Assembly: GCF_014648435.1 (NCBI RefSeq)
Contig: NZ_BMRC01000011.1
Coordinates: forward strand, 303,325-367,324
DNA from: Nonomuraea spiralis
GTDB taxonomy: Bacteria > Actinomycetota > Actinomycetes > Streptosporangiales > Streptosporangiaceae
Direction of reading: 5' to 3'
Length of the DNA: 64,000 nt
A model generated the notes under the pieces. That model worked only from the letters and a program-made list of their open reading frames with translations. It made no database searches and was not told where the DNA came from. A program made the position numbers and the translations under genes. Shown here piece after piece: positions 16,266 to 25,417 of this stretch (position 1 is its first letter; every line of letters starts with the position of its first letter).

Positions 16266-17525
16266 ATGACCCTGGTAGAGCGGTGGAGCGCGGGCCACGC
16301 ATCCGTGCTGGCCGGAAGCCCTGATGTTCCCCCGGAGCGGGTCCCCCGGAGCCGCGGGCCGGTACGCCCGGCCGTGCTCGGCCGGGTGCTGCTGGCGGCC
16401 GTACTGGGCCTCGGCGTCACCGCCGCCCCGGCGGCCGCGGCCCCGGCGGACGAGACGTGCACCCCTGAGCCGGGGGTGGTGAAGCTGCCCGGCGGCGAGC
16501 CCTGGGCGCAGAAACGGCTCGACATCAAGACGGCGTGGCGGCTGAGCACCGGCGCGGGCGTACGGGTGGCGGTCATCGACAGCGGCCTCGACGTCAAGCA
16601 TCCGCAACTGCCCTGGCTCGCCGAGTTCGTCGACTTCACCGGAACCGGCTACACCGACTGCGTCGGGCACGGCACCGCCGTCACCGGGATCATCGCCGGC
16701 CGCGTCTACCCGGGCGTCGCCTTCCACGGCGTGGCGCCGCGCGCGACCGTCATCGAGCTCAAGCAGAGCAGCCAGGCCGAGGGCCACGTGGCCACGTTGG
16801 CGGCGGCCATCGACAAGGCGGTCCAGCTCAAGGCCGATGTGATCAACATCTCGATCAAGGCCGCCGACAATCCCGCGCTCAAGGCGGCCGTACGGAACGC
16901 CCTGGCCAACGACATCGTGATCGTCGCCGCCGCGGGCAACATCACCGACAAGAAGGAGGACGTGCCCGCCTACCCCGGCTCGTACGAGGGGGTGCTGGCC
17001 GTCGGCTCGGCCACCCCCGACGGGCGGCGCGCCGACTCCTCCAACACGGCCACGCCGGTCGCCGTCCTGGGACCCGGGGTCGGCGTCATTGCGCCGTGGC
17101 CGGGTGGGGCGTACAAATTGGATCTTGAGGGGTCCAGCTTCGGCGCCGCCTACGTGTCCGGGACCGCCGCACTGGTACGCGCCCGCTTCCCGCACCTCGA
17201 CCAGGAGCAGGTACGGCGGCGCATCATCGCAACGGCTGACGGCTCCGTCGGCGAGGGGACGGGGGCGGGCATGGTCAATCCGGTGCAGGCGGTCAGCGCT
17301 GTGCTGCCCTTCGAGCCCGCGGGCCGGCCGTTGGTGGCCGCGCCGCCGCCTCCGGGCATCCCGGTGGATGCGATCGCCAGGGTGCCACGGGAGGATGTCA
17401 TGGCCCGGAACGTCTCGCTGGCGGTGACGGCGGGTGCGCTGATCCTCGTCGCCGTGGCCGGGGCGCTCGCACTCGTGTTGCCGCTCGGCAGAAGTCGCGG
17501 GTGGCGGGCACGCACGCCGACCTGA
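16266..17525 (+). CDS. mycP: Type VII secretion mycosin, subtilisin-like serine protease
   Basis: About 419 residues from ATG 16266; the exact start is uncertain and a GTG further in is possible. Order: a signal sequence ending 'AAPAAAAPADETC'; S8 peptidase domain with Asp in 'VIDSGLD' (about residue 103), His in 'GHGTAVTG' (about 135) and Ser in 'GSSFGAAYVSG' (about 289), so the triad is complete; then a Pro-rich linker and a C-terminal transmembrane helix ('LILVAVAGALALVLPL'), followed by a basic cytoplasmic end. This is the mycosin layout: a membrane-anchored protease outside the cell membrane, needed for stability of the T7SS complex. It opens the island. Confidence 0.93.
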   Translation: MTLVERWSAGHASVLAGSPDVPPERVPRSRGPVRPAVLGRVLLAAVLGLGVTAAPAAAAPADETCTPEPGVVKLPGGEPWAQKRLDIKTAWRLSTGAGVRVAVIDSGLDVKHPQLPWLAEFVDFTGTGYTDCVGHGTAVTGIIAGRVYPGVAFHGVAPRATVIELKQSSQAEGHVATLAAAIDKAVQLKADVINISIKAADNPALKAAVRNALANDIVIVAAAGNITDKKEDVPAYPGSYEGVLAVGSATPDGRRADSSNTATPVAVLGPGVGVIAPWPGGAYKLDLEGSSFGAAYVSGTAALVRARFPHLDQEQVRRRIIATADGSVGEGTGAGMVNPVQAVSAVLPFEPAGRPLVAAPPPPGIPVDAIARVPREDVMARNVSLAVTAGALILVAVAGALALVLPLGRSRGWRARTPT

Positions 17526-17568
17526 TGACCTTGTTGACTACAAAGACTTTGGTACGAAGGGAACCTAG

Positions 17569-19680
17569 ATGCACCCATTACAACCGGACGACCCCACAAG
17601 GTTGGGTGACTACGACCTGTCGGGACGTCTGCCGGAGGGGCCGCGAGGGACGTCATTCCTTGGCCGGGAGTCGGACGACGCGCCCCTCCGGGTGATCAAG
17701 CTGCTGAGCGCGAAGCCGGACGAGGACGCGGAAGGCGTCGCGCGCTTCGCCGCGGTCCGGCGCGTCTCCAGCTCCTCCGTCGCGCGAACGGTCGACGCCG
17801 GTCTGCACGAAGGCCACCTCTACGTCGTACGCGAGCACGTCGAGGGGCGCAGCCTCGCCGAGATCGTCGCGGCCGACGGACCGCTCGACGCCGACGGGGT
17901 CGAGCGGGTGGCCGTCGGCACGTTGACCGCGCTCACCGCCGCGCACCTGGCGGCCGTCACGCACGGGGGCCTGAACCCCCGCAACGTCATCATCGGCCCC
18001 GACGGCCTCCGGGTGACCGACCTGGGCCTCGGCGAGGCAGCCGGCGAGATCGGCTACCACTCGCCCGAGCAGCTGAGGAACGAGCCGTACGGTCCCGCGG
18101 CGGACCTGTTCGCCTGGGCGGCCACGGTCGTCTTCGCGGCCACCGGGAAGGCGCCGTTCGGTCAGGACGCCGAAGCGGTGCTGACCGGTACGCCCGCGCT
18201 GGGCACGCTGGCGGAGCCGCTCCGGGGCGTGTTGTCCGAGGCGCTGTCGAAGGACGCCGCGCAGCGGCCGAGCACGTACAAGGCGCTGTTGCGCCTGCTC
18301 GGCGGCTCGGCGGCCGACGCGGAGGTCACGGCGAAGCTGCCGCCGCCGCCGGGAGCTCAGGTCCAGCTTCCGGCGTTCGGTCCGCCCGCTGTCGCGCCGG
18401 CGGGGGGCGAGGCGCCCCTGGAAGGCGTGCCGGTGCAGCCGTTGCCGCTGCCTCCGGTCCAGCCCCATCCCCAGCAGCAGCAGGTCTGGGAGCCGCCCAA
18501 GGTGCAGCAGCAGCCGCCCATGTGGGACGCGCCGCAGCGGCCCCAGGTGTGGCAGGCGTCGGTCGTGGACCCGGCGTCCCCGCGCCGCAAGTTCCCGGTC
18601 GGCCTGGCCGCGTCCGTGGCCGCGCTCATGGTGTTGTCGGGGGTGGGCCTCTGGGGAGCCAGCCGCTACACGGACACCCAGCAGATCAACTCGGTCGGCG
18701 TCTCGGCCGACGGCAAGGCCACCCGCGGCGCCACCGGGTGGGCCGGCTCGAAGGAGAACGGGACGACGACCGATCACGGTGACGGGACGGTTCCGCAGCA
18801 GGGCGATCCGGGCGTCGACCAGCCGCAGCCCGACGTGACCGTGCCGTGGGCGACCGAGTCCGACACCGACTCGGACGGCGTGGGCCCGCTCATCCTGCCC
18901 ACCGAGGAGCCGTCGGGCGTCCCGACCGTGCCCAAGTACAGCTCGGTGCCGACGTTGTCTACGCCGCCGAACCAGGCGGTCGCCACCCCGCGTCCGACGA
19001 CCCCCCAGCCGACGACCACGCAGCCGAAGAGCCCGCAGGCGACCAAGACGGTCACGGCCACGCCGACGCCGACGCCGACGGCCAGGAACACGAGGACGCC
19101 GGAGCAGTCCCAGGAACCGTCCCCGTCCCCCTCTCCGAGGAAGAGCACGGAGCCGCCGACGCCGACGCCGACTCCCACCAGGAGCGCCGAGTCCCCGTCG
19201 CCGACTCCCACGAGGAGCACCGAGGCCCCGTCCCCGACGCCGACCAGGAGCACGCCGCAGGCGCCCGCTCCGGCGCCCACGACGGAGGCTCCCGCGCCGG
19301 AGGAGACCAAGAGCGCGGACGCGCCGCCCGCGCAGCCGCAACCGCAGCCGGAGGCGAAGAACCCCTACACGCCGGTTCAGGCGTGCGGATCCGGCTTCTA
19401 CGTGCAGCGTTCGCAGGCGTTCAACGGCGGTGAGACCTTCCAGCTCTACAACAGCGGCACCAAGCAGAACTGCGTGGTGACGATGAAGAGCGTGAACGTG
19501 GGCAAGGAGACCCCGGTCAGCGCGACGCTCGAGGTCCAGGGCGGGGGCAGCTCGACCGACAGCGGCAACTACAAGTACTACGCCGGCCCCGTGAAGCTGG
19601 CCGCGCCGGGCAAGTGCGTGAAGTTCTCCGGCAGCGTCAGTGGGCAGGGCACCGCCGCGGACTGGGGGAACTGCGGCTGA
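17569..19680 (+). CDS. Membrane-anchored pseudokinase with extracellular SapA-like domain
   Basis: 703 residues, starting 44 bp after mycP. Residues 10-245 have the fold of a PknB-type Ser/Thr kinase, but the HRDLKPxN catalytic loop reads 'HGGLNPRN' (about 132-139), so the catalytic Asp is lost, and DFG reads 'DLG'. A Pro/Gln-rich stretch follows, a single transmembrane helix at about 343-365, a long Pro/Thr/Ser-rich stalk, and a C-terminal domain from about 600 ('CGSGFYVQRSQAF', 'VKFSGSV') like spore-associated protein A. The inside part may bind T7SS components or nucleotides without phosphorylating; the outside part may bind wall or exported proteins. Probably co-transcribed with mycP. Confidence 0.8.
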   Translation: MHPLQPDDPTRLGDYDLSGRLPEGPRGTSFLGRESDDAPLRVIKLLSAKPDEDAEGVARFAAVRRVSSSSVARTVDAGLHEGHLYVVREHVEGRSLAEIVAADGPLDADGVERVAVGTLTALTAAHLAAVTHGGLNPRNVIIGPDGLRVTDLGLGEAAGEIGYHSPEQLRNEPYGPAADLFAWAATVVFAATGKAPFGQDAEAVLTGTPALGTLAEPLRGVLSEALSKDAAQRPSTYKALLRLLGGSAADAEVTAKLPPPPGAQVQLPAFGPPAVAPAGGEAPLEGVPVQPLPLPPVQPHPQQQQVWEPPKVQQQPPMWDAPQRPQVWQASVVDPASPRRKFPVGLAASVAALMVLSGVGLWGASRYTDTQQINSVGVSADGKATRGATGWAGSKENGTTTDHGDGTVPQQGDPGVDQPQPDVTVPWATESDTDSDGVGPLILPTEEPSGVPTVPKYSSVPTLSTPPNQAVATPRPTTPQPTTTQPKSPQATKTVTATPTPTPTARNTRTPEQSQEPSPSPSPRKSTEPPTPTPTPTRSAESPSPTPTRSTEAPSPTPTRSTPQAPAPAPTTEAPAPEETKSADAPPAQPQPQPEAKNPYTPVQACGSGFYVQRSQAFNGGETFQLYNSGTKQNCVVTMKSVNVGKETPVSATLEVQGGGSSTDSGNYKYYAGPVKLAAPGKCVKFSGSVSGQGTAADWGNCG

Positions 19681-19691
19681 TCCAGCGCCGG

Positions 19692-19727
19692 ACGGGCCCC
19701 ACTCGGAGACTTCCGGGTGGGGCCCGT
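19692..19727 (+). terminator. Strong terminator after the pseudokinase gene
   Basis: A perfect 11-bp stem (19692-19702 with 19717-19727) is followed by TTTT. It lies between two convergent genes and could work in both directions, ending the mycP-pseudokinase transcript. Confidence 0.85.
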
Positions 19728-19780
19728 TTTCTGGCGCCGTTTCGGAATGCTGCCTCCGGTCGGACGCGAGGGCCGGGCGG

Positions 19781-21016
19781 TCAGTAGGGCTGGTAGCCGC
19801 CGCCTCGCTCAAGGGAGGAGATGCCGGGGTGGCCGGCGAGGTTGCCGTAGCGGCTGTAGGTGTACAGGACGCCCGCGATGATGTTGTCGACCGGGTCCAG
19901 GATCCTGCCGTGGCCGGGCAGGGAGTGCGCGTTGAACGTCGGCGGGATGGTCTGCATCAGGCCCTGGGACGGGACGCCGTTCTTGGCGTTGATGTCCCAG
20001 GTGTTGACGGAATTGGGGTTGCCGCCGGACTCGTGGTAGATGATCGTCCAGATGCGCTGGACGTCCTGGGGGTCGTTCGGGTCCAGGTCGCTGACGTCGA
20101 TGGCACGTCCGCGCAGGGTTTCCGCCATTTCGGGGGATCTGATGACGGTGAGGGCCTGCTTGATCCACTCGACGACCTCGGCCTTGGGCGCGGGCGTGGA
20201 CTTCGCGGACGAGGCCCCGCCACCCGCCCCCGAGCCGCCACCCGATCCGGAGTCGCCGCCTGCCCCGGAGCCGCCGGAGTCCGAGCCGCCGCCCGAGCCG
20301 TTGTCACCCGACAACTGCGTCTTGCCCTGAGGCGTCGTCTTCCAGACGACCTTCTTGTCGCCGGGATCGAAGTCCGCGCCGCCGGGATAGGGGAGGGCGG
20401 ACAAGAAGCCCATTCCGGCGTTCTCGCCGGGGCCGCCGGGCTTGATGTGGCTGGCCAGCGTGTTCTTGGCGGTTGTGGCGGCGTCCTCGGCCGCCTTGAC
20501 GAGCCCCTTGGCCTGCTCGATGTTGCTGTTCACCGTACTGGCGAAGCCCGCGTCCTCTGACAGTGCGCGTTTCGCGTCGACCTGGTCCTTTTTGGGGTTA
20601 TTGGCCAGGTAGTTCCCGATGAAGGTCGTTGCGCTTCCAACCGTTTTGTCGCAAAGCGTACGGATCTCTGTGGATGCCTTCTCCAGTGCCGCCGCCGTGT
20701 TGTCGAGCGCCGCCACACAGGCGAGGACGGTGGTGTTGAACTCGTCGCCCGCCTTGGGGTAAAGGCGCATGTAGCGGTCGAAGGCGTCCGCGGAGTCGCC
20801 TTCCCATTTCTTGTCGACGTCGTTGATGTTCTTGACGAGCGCCGAAGTCTGGGCGGCGACGTGGAACGAGCACGTTTTCCAGGTCGAGGCGATGGCTCTG
20901 ATGCCTGCGGGGTTCCCGGTCACCTTGTCGAGCAGCGCCTGCAACTCCGGCCCGCGGGGCAGCTCGGTGATGTCCGGCGCGGTGATGGTGATCGTGATCG
21001 GGGCGTTGTCGCTCAT
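19781..21016 (-). CDS. T7SS-linked lytic transglycosylase with WXG-like helical N-terminus
   Basis: 411 residues from ATG 21016. The N-terminal 220 are helical, with 'VDKKWEGDSADAFDRYMR' giving a clear WxG turn, as in T7SS substrates. A Gly/Ser-rich linker (about 230-270) leads to an SLT-type domain: the catalytic Glu is in 'IIYHESGGNP' (about residue 328), with 'SQGLMQTIPPTF' and 'DPVDNIIAGVLYTYSRYGN' completing the lysozyme-like fold. It would cleave peptidoglycan strands outside the membrane. There is no Sec signal, so export through the T7SS is likely. Its ATG overlaps the stop of the 104-residue gene upstream, in an operon with eccC. Confidence 0.88.
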   Translation of the reverse strand: MSDNAPITITITAPDITELPRGPELQALLDKVTGNPAGIRAIASTWKTCSFHVAAQTSALVKNINDVDKKWEGDSADAFDRYMRLYPKAGDEFNTTVLACVAALDNTAAALEKASTEIRTLCDKTVGSATTFIGNYLANNPKKDQVDAKRALSEDAGFASTVNSNIEQAKGLVKAAEDAATTAKNTLASHIKPGGPGENAGMGFLSALPYPGGADFDPGDKKVVWKTTPQGKTQLSGDNGSGGGSDSGGSGAGGDSGSGGGSGAGGGASSAKSTPAPKAEVVEWIKQALTVIRSPEMAETLRGRAIDVSDLDPNDPQDVQRIWTIIYHESGGNPNSVNTWDINAKNGVPSQGLMQTIPPTFNAHSLPGHGRILDPVDNIIAGVLYTYSRYGNLAGHPGISSLERGGGYQPY

Positions 21017-21327
21017 GCGCCCGAGGCTGTCTCCGCCTTGCGGAGGTTGGTCTCCACGTCGTCGAGCGCCCGCTCCACGCTCTCCAGCTTGAGCTGACCG
21101 CTGTCGATCTCGACTCGGACGGCGACCCAGATGGCGTCCACCTGAGTGGTCAGCTCGCGCGCGACATCCAGCTTGGCGAACAGGTTGACGTCCGTCTGCT
21201 CGGCGGGTGGCGGCCGTTGGCCGATTTTGAGTATTTCGTCGACGGAGAACTTCTTGGCCGCGATGTTGATCTGCGTCCTGCACTCGTCGAGCGCCTTGTA
21301 GGAAACACCAACCAAGCCCTGGCTCAT
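21013..21327 (-). CDS. Small T7SS-associated helical protein
   Basis: 104 residues, all helical, rich in Asp, Glu, Lys and Val, without a WxG motif. Its stop shares ATGA with the transglycosylase start, so the two are translationally coupled, and it starts 45 bp after eccC. Size and position suggest a partner or chaperone that pairs with the WXG-like helices of the next protein, as EsxA/EsxB-type partners do. No family recognised. Confidence 0.65.
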   Translation of the reverse strand: MSQGLVGVSYKALDECRTQINIAAKKFSVDEILKIGQRPPPAEQTDVNLFAKLDVARELTTQVDAIWVAVRVEIDSGQLKLESVERALDDVETNLRKAETASGA

Positions 21328-21372
21328 GAAGGTTGAGCATAATGGAGATCATTGAGGTTGAAGAGACCCGTT

Positions 21373-24300
21373 TTACTCCCCTTCAAGGGATGCTGTCTGG
21401 ATCAGTCGCTCTCCGAACCTTCTGTCCACATGGAAGGCCCGGCCGGGCGGGAGCGGTTGCGGTCTCACCTTGCCGAACAGCACGCCCTCCTCGCGGTTCC
21501 CCGACATGATCAGCGCCGGGGTGGCCATCTCCTTGAGCCGCTGCACCGCGTGGTCGTACATGGCCCGGGAGGCGCCGCCCATCTGGCGGGCGAGGATCAG
21601 GTGCAGCCCGATGTCGCGGGCCTGCGGCAGCAGCTCGGCCAGCGGTTGCAGGGGGTTGTTCGAGGTGGCGACCAGGTCGTAGTCGTCCACCACGATGTAG
21701 AGGTCCGACCCCTTCCACCAGCTGCGCTCACGGAGCTGGTCGGGGGTCAGGTCGGCCGGCGGCAGGCGCTTGAGCAGGGCGAAACGGACCTCCTGCACCA
21801 GCTCGGAGGCCGCCGCGCTGGACACGGCGTAACCGATGCGGTGCTCGGTGACCGCGGTGTCCAGGAGCGAGCGGCGGTAGTCGATCACGACCAGCCTGGC
21901 CTCCTTGGGCGTGCGGCGCGCGACGAGCCCCTCCATGATCAGCTTCAGCGCGTTCGACTTGCCGCACCCGGTGTCGCCGAACACGACGAAGTGCGGGTCG
22001 ACGTCGAAGTCGACGGTGACCGGGGAGAGGGTCGCCTCGTCGATGCCGATCGCGATGCGGCTCCGGCCGGTCTCCTCCGGGCCCGGCAGGCCGGCCGCGG
22101 GCAGCAGCGACGGCAGCAGCCGTACGGGCCGGGCCGAGGGGCCCTGCCACGACTCGCTGACGACGTCCACGAGGGAACGCAGCCCGTCGGCGAGGTCGTC
22201 GGCGCCGCGTACCCCGTCGATGCGGGGGAGGGCGGACAGGAAGTGCATGCCGTCCTTGGTGAGCCCGCGTCCCGGCGTTCCCTCGGGCACCGCCAGCGAC
22301 GCGCTGCGGCTGACCTCCGACTCGTAGGCGTCGCCGAGCTTCAGCTCGATCCTGGTGCCGAACAGGTCGCGGATGCCCGGCCGGTACTCCGACCACTTGT
22401 TGGTGGTCACCATGACATGGATGCCGTAGCCGAGCCCGCGTGCGGCGAGGTCGGTGATCACCTGCTCCAGGCTCTCGTACTCCTGCCGGATCGTCAGCCA
22501 GCCGTCCACGACCAGGAACACATCACCCCAGCCGTCGCCCTCGACGCTGCCGTCGGCCAGCCGCTTGCGGTACGTGGCGATCGAGTCGATGCCCTTGTCG
22601 GCGAAGTCCCGCTCGCGCTGCTGGAGGAGGGCCGAGATCTCGGCGACCGTACGGCGGACCCGGTCGGCGTTCTGCCGGTTGGCCACGCCGCCCACGTGCG
22701 GCAGGCCCTCCAGCGCCGCCAGGGCGCCGCCGCCGAAGTCCAGGCAGTAGAACTGCACCTCCTTGGGCGTGTGCGTGAGCGCCATGCTGGCGATCAGCGA
22801 GCGCAGCACGGTGCTCTTGCCGCTCTGCGTGCCGCCCGCGATGCCGACGTGCCCGGCCGCGCCGGACAGGTTCAGCCAGTACGGGTCCCGCCGCTGGTCG
22901 AAGGGCCGGTCGATGATGCCGATGACGGCGTGCAGGCGTCCTCTGCCGTCCCAGCCCGGCGTGGACAGCCCGAGCTCCGGAGTCACCGACAACGCGGGCA
23001 GCAGGTGGGCCAGGGTCGGCGGCTCGGCCAGCGGCGGCAGCCAGATGCGGTGCGCCGCGGGGCCGCGTCCCTCCAGCCGGCCGACCACGACGTCGAGCAG
23101 GCTCGACCGGGGGCCGCTCTCCTCCGCCTCCGCCGGCGCCTCGGCCTCCGGCGTCTCGACGGAGGGCAGCGGCGCGTGGGCGTGGCCGTACTCGATGACC
23201 TCGCGTGGCACGGGCTGCCCGTTGCTCACCAGGTGCCGGGGGTCGGGCTGGTAGGCGGCCGAGACGTAGGCGGCCTTGAACCTGGTCATGCCGGTGGTCT
23301 CGAACTTGAGGTAGCCGTTGCCGGGCGCCGGAGGCAGCTCGTACGCGTCGGCCACACCCAGCACGGCCCGGCTCTCCATGGCCGAGAACGTCCGCAGGCC
23401 GATCCGGTACGACAGATGGGTGTCGAGCCCCCGCAGTCTGCCCTCGTCCAGGCGCTGGGAGGCCAGCAGCAGGTGCACGCCGAGCGAGCGGCCGAGCCGG
23501 CCGATCATCACGAACAGGTCGATGAACTCCGGCTTCGTGGACAGCAGCTCACTGAACTCGTCGAGCACGACGAAGAGCGTGGGCAGCGGCAACAGGTCGG
23601 CGCCCTGCTCGCGGGCCCGTTCGTAGTCGCGCAGCGAGGCGTGGTTGCCCGTCGCCCGCAGGAGCTCCTGCCTGCGTACCATCTCGCCGTGCAGCGCGTC
23701 GTGCATGCGGTCGACCAGCGGGAGCTCGTCCTCAAGGTTGGTGATGACGGCCGAGACGTGGGGGAGCGAGTCGAGCCCGAGAAAGGTCGCGCCGCCCTTG
23801 AAGTCGACCAGGACGAAGTTGAGGATCTCCGAGGAGTGGGTGACGGCGAGCCCGAGCACCAGCGTGCGCAGCAGCTCCGACTTTCCGGAGCCGGTGGCTC
23901 CGATCAGCAGGCCGTGGGGGCCCATGCCGCCCTGCGCCGACTCCTTGATGTCGAGCTCGACCATGCGGCCGTCCGCACCGAGCCCGATCGGCACGCGCAG
24001 CCGGTTGCGGCCGGCCCGCGGCCGCCAGGTGACGGCCGGGTCGAGGGCGCGCGGGTCGCTGATGCCCAGCAGGTCGGTGAGCGTCGTGTTGATCGACAAC
24101 ATGTCCTCGCCGTCGCCGCCGCTCTTGGACGAGGCCCGGAGCGGGGACAACTGCCTGGCCAGCCCCTCCATCCACACGAAGGAGAGCCTGTCCGGCGCGC
24201 CCAGACGCGTCTTGCGTTCCTTGCCCGCGTGGTCGACCTTCACCATGTACAGATCGTCCCGCTGGACCTCCATCCGCAGCGTGTTGCCCTCCTCGACGGC

Positions 24301-25347
24301 GCCGGTGGAGCCGGTCAGGTCGATGACGGTCACGCCCATGATGGCGTCGCTGCCGAGCTGCGAGTCGTGCGGCATGTGCCCGCCGTCCACGATCAGCACG
24401 TGGTACGGCAGCTCGTCGGAGGGCGCGCCCGGCTGGAACCTGGGCCGCTCCTTGAGGTCGCCCCCGACGAGCCGGTCCAGCTCGCCCAGGTTCTCGGCCA
24501 TCAGGCGGACAGGCCCGGACGCGTCGGTCATGTCGGGATGCAGGGCGTGCGGCAGCCACTTGACCCACTCCCAGTGGGCCATGCGCTCCTGGTCGGCGCA
24601 GACCATGATGCGCATGTCGTCGGGGGAGTGGAAGGTGACGACCTGGCCGATCACGGCCCGTACGAGATCCCGCATCGCCGCGAGGTCGCCGCTGAGCCGG
24701 ATCCGGGCGAAGGAGGCGAGGGCGACGGCCACGGGCAGCCGGGAGAGCGTGGAGTGGGCGCGCATGAACCTGCGCAGCGCACCGGACGAGAGCGCGTCCA
24801 GGTCCTCGACGGGCTTGGAGTCCGGGGGGAAGAGCTGGATGGCCAGCTTCTGCACGCCGGTGCCGAGACGGATCGTGCTGAAGTCCTCGTCGCGGGGGCG
24901 GCGCTCCCACAGGCGGGGGCCCATGGCGATCCACCACAGCGAGTCCGGCTCCGGCCCGCTCCACTCCAGGGCCTCGCGCTGCTGCTTGGCGGCGCGCCTG
25001 GCCTTCCTGCGGATCTGTCCGAGATAGCGGAAGTAGTCGCGGCGTGCGCCGTTCAGGCGGTGTTTGCGCTCGCCCGACTGGCGTCCCATCTGGCCGATGG
25101 TCATGCCGACCATGGAGACCGCGAACAGGCCGCTGGCCACGTACATGATCGGGTTGGAGTTGCCGCCCGAGGTGAACATCAGCGCCATCGCGGCGGCTCC
25201 GGCCACCATGGGCAGGTACGAAAGCACCAGCATGAAGCCCTGGCCCTGGACCTCGGGGATCTCCGGCGGAGACTCCAGCATGACTTCTCCGCGAGGTGGC
25301 TTGGGGCCGGGGCGACGCTCCGGGCGCCGGACAACCACTTTGCTCAC
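21373..25347 (-). CDS. eccC: Type VII secretion ATPase EccC (fused EccCa/EccCb)
   Basis: 1324 residues from GTG 25347, the normal length for a one-chain EccC. Two membrane helices lie at about 38-60 and 68-90. Three FtsK/SpoIIIE ATPase domains follow, with Walker A motifs 'GATGSGKSELL' (about 478), 'GGTQSGKSTVL' (about 829) and 'GDTGCGKSNAL' (about 1121). The first has a Walker B 'LFVVLDEFSELL', suggesting it is the catalytically important one, as in known EccC. It powers substrate recognition and export at the inner membrane. It heads a minus-strand operon with the 104-residue protein and the transglycosylase, and is divergent from eccD across 70 bp. Confidence 0.97.
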   Translation of the reverse strand: MSKVVVRRPERRPGPKPPRGEVMLESPPEIPEVQGQGFMLVLSYLPMVAGAAAMALMFTSGGNSNPIMYVASGLFAVSMVGMTIGQMGRQSGERKHRLNGARRDYFRYLGQIRRKARRAAKQQREALEWSGPEPDSLWWIAMGPRLWERRPRDEDFSTIRLGTGVQKLAIQLFPPDSKPVEDLDALSSGALRRFMRAHSTLSRLPVAVALASFARIRLSGDLAAMRDLVRAVIGQVVTFHSPDDMRIMVCADQERMAHWEWVKWLPHALHPDMTDASGPVRLMAENLGELDRLVGGDLKERPRFQPGAPSDELPYHVLIVDGGHMPHDSQLGSDAIMGVTVIDLTGSTGAVEEGNTLRMEVQRDDLYMVKVDHAGKERKTRLGAPDRLSFVWMEGLARQLSPLRASSKSGGDGEDMLSINTTLTDLLGISDPRALDPAVTWRPRAGRNRLRVPIGLGADGRMVELDIKESAQGGMGPHGLLIGATGSGKSELLRTLVLGLAVTHSSEILNFVLVDFKGGATFLGLDSLPHVSAVITNLEDELPLVDRMHDALHGEMVRRQELLRATGNHASLRDYERAREQGADLLPLPTLFVVLDEFSELLSTKPEFIDLFVMIGRLGRSLGVHLLLASQRLDEGRLRGLDTHLSYRIGLRTFSAMESRAVLGVADAYELPPAPGNGYLKFETTGMTRFKAAYVSAAYQPDPRHLVSNGQPVPREVIEYGHAHAPLPSVETPEAEAPAEAEESGPRSSLLDVVVGRLEGRGPAAHRIWLPPLAEPPTLAHLLPALSVTPELGLSTPGWDGRGRLHAVIGIIDRPFDQRRDPYWLNLSGAAGHVGIAGGTQSGKSTVLRSLIASMALTHTPKEVQFYCLDFGGGALAALEGLPHVGGVANRQNADRVRRTVAEISALLQQRERDFADKGIDSIATYRKRLADGSVEGDGWGDVFLVVDGWLTIRQEYESLEQVITDLAARGLGYGIHVMVTTNKWSEYRPGIRDLFGTRIELKLGDAYESEVSRSASLAVPEGTPGRGLTKDGMHFLSALPRIDGVRGADDLADGLRSLVDVVSESWQGPSARPVRLLPSLLPAAGLPGPEETGRSRIAIGIDEATLSPVTVDFDVDPHFVVFGDTGCGKSNALKLIMEGLVARRTPKEARLVVIDYRRSLLDTAVTEHRIGYAVSSAAASELVQEVRFALLKRLPPADLTPDQLRERSWWKGSDLYIVVDDYDLVATSNNPLQPLAELLPQARDIGLHLILARQMGGASRAMYDHAVQRLKEMATPALIMSGNREEGVLFGKVRPQPLPPGRAFHVDRRFGERLIQTASLEGE

Positions 25348-25417
25348 GCGACGTTCTTACCAGAATCGACCCGCTATGTTCTGTGCTGTCCGTGATCCTC
25401 TTGGGACGGAGTGGACC

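Noticed and set aside
21352..25395. A 1347-codon open frame antisense to eccC.
   Set aside because: The opposite frame is an unambiguous EccC with three Walker motifs; the antisense product has no recognisable domain.
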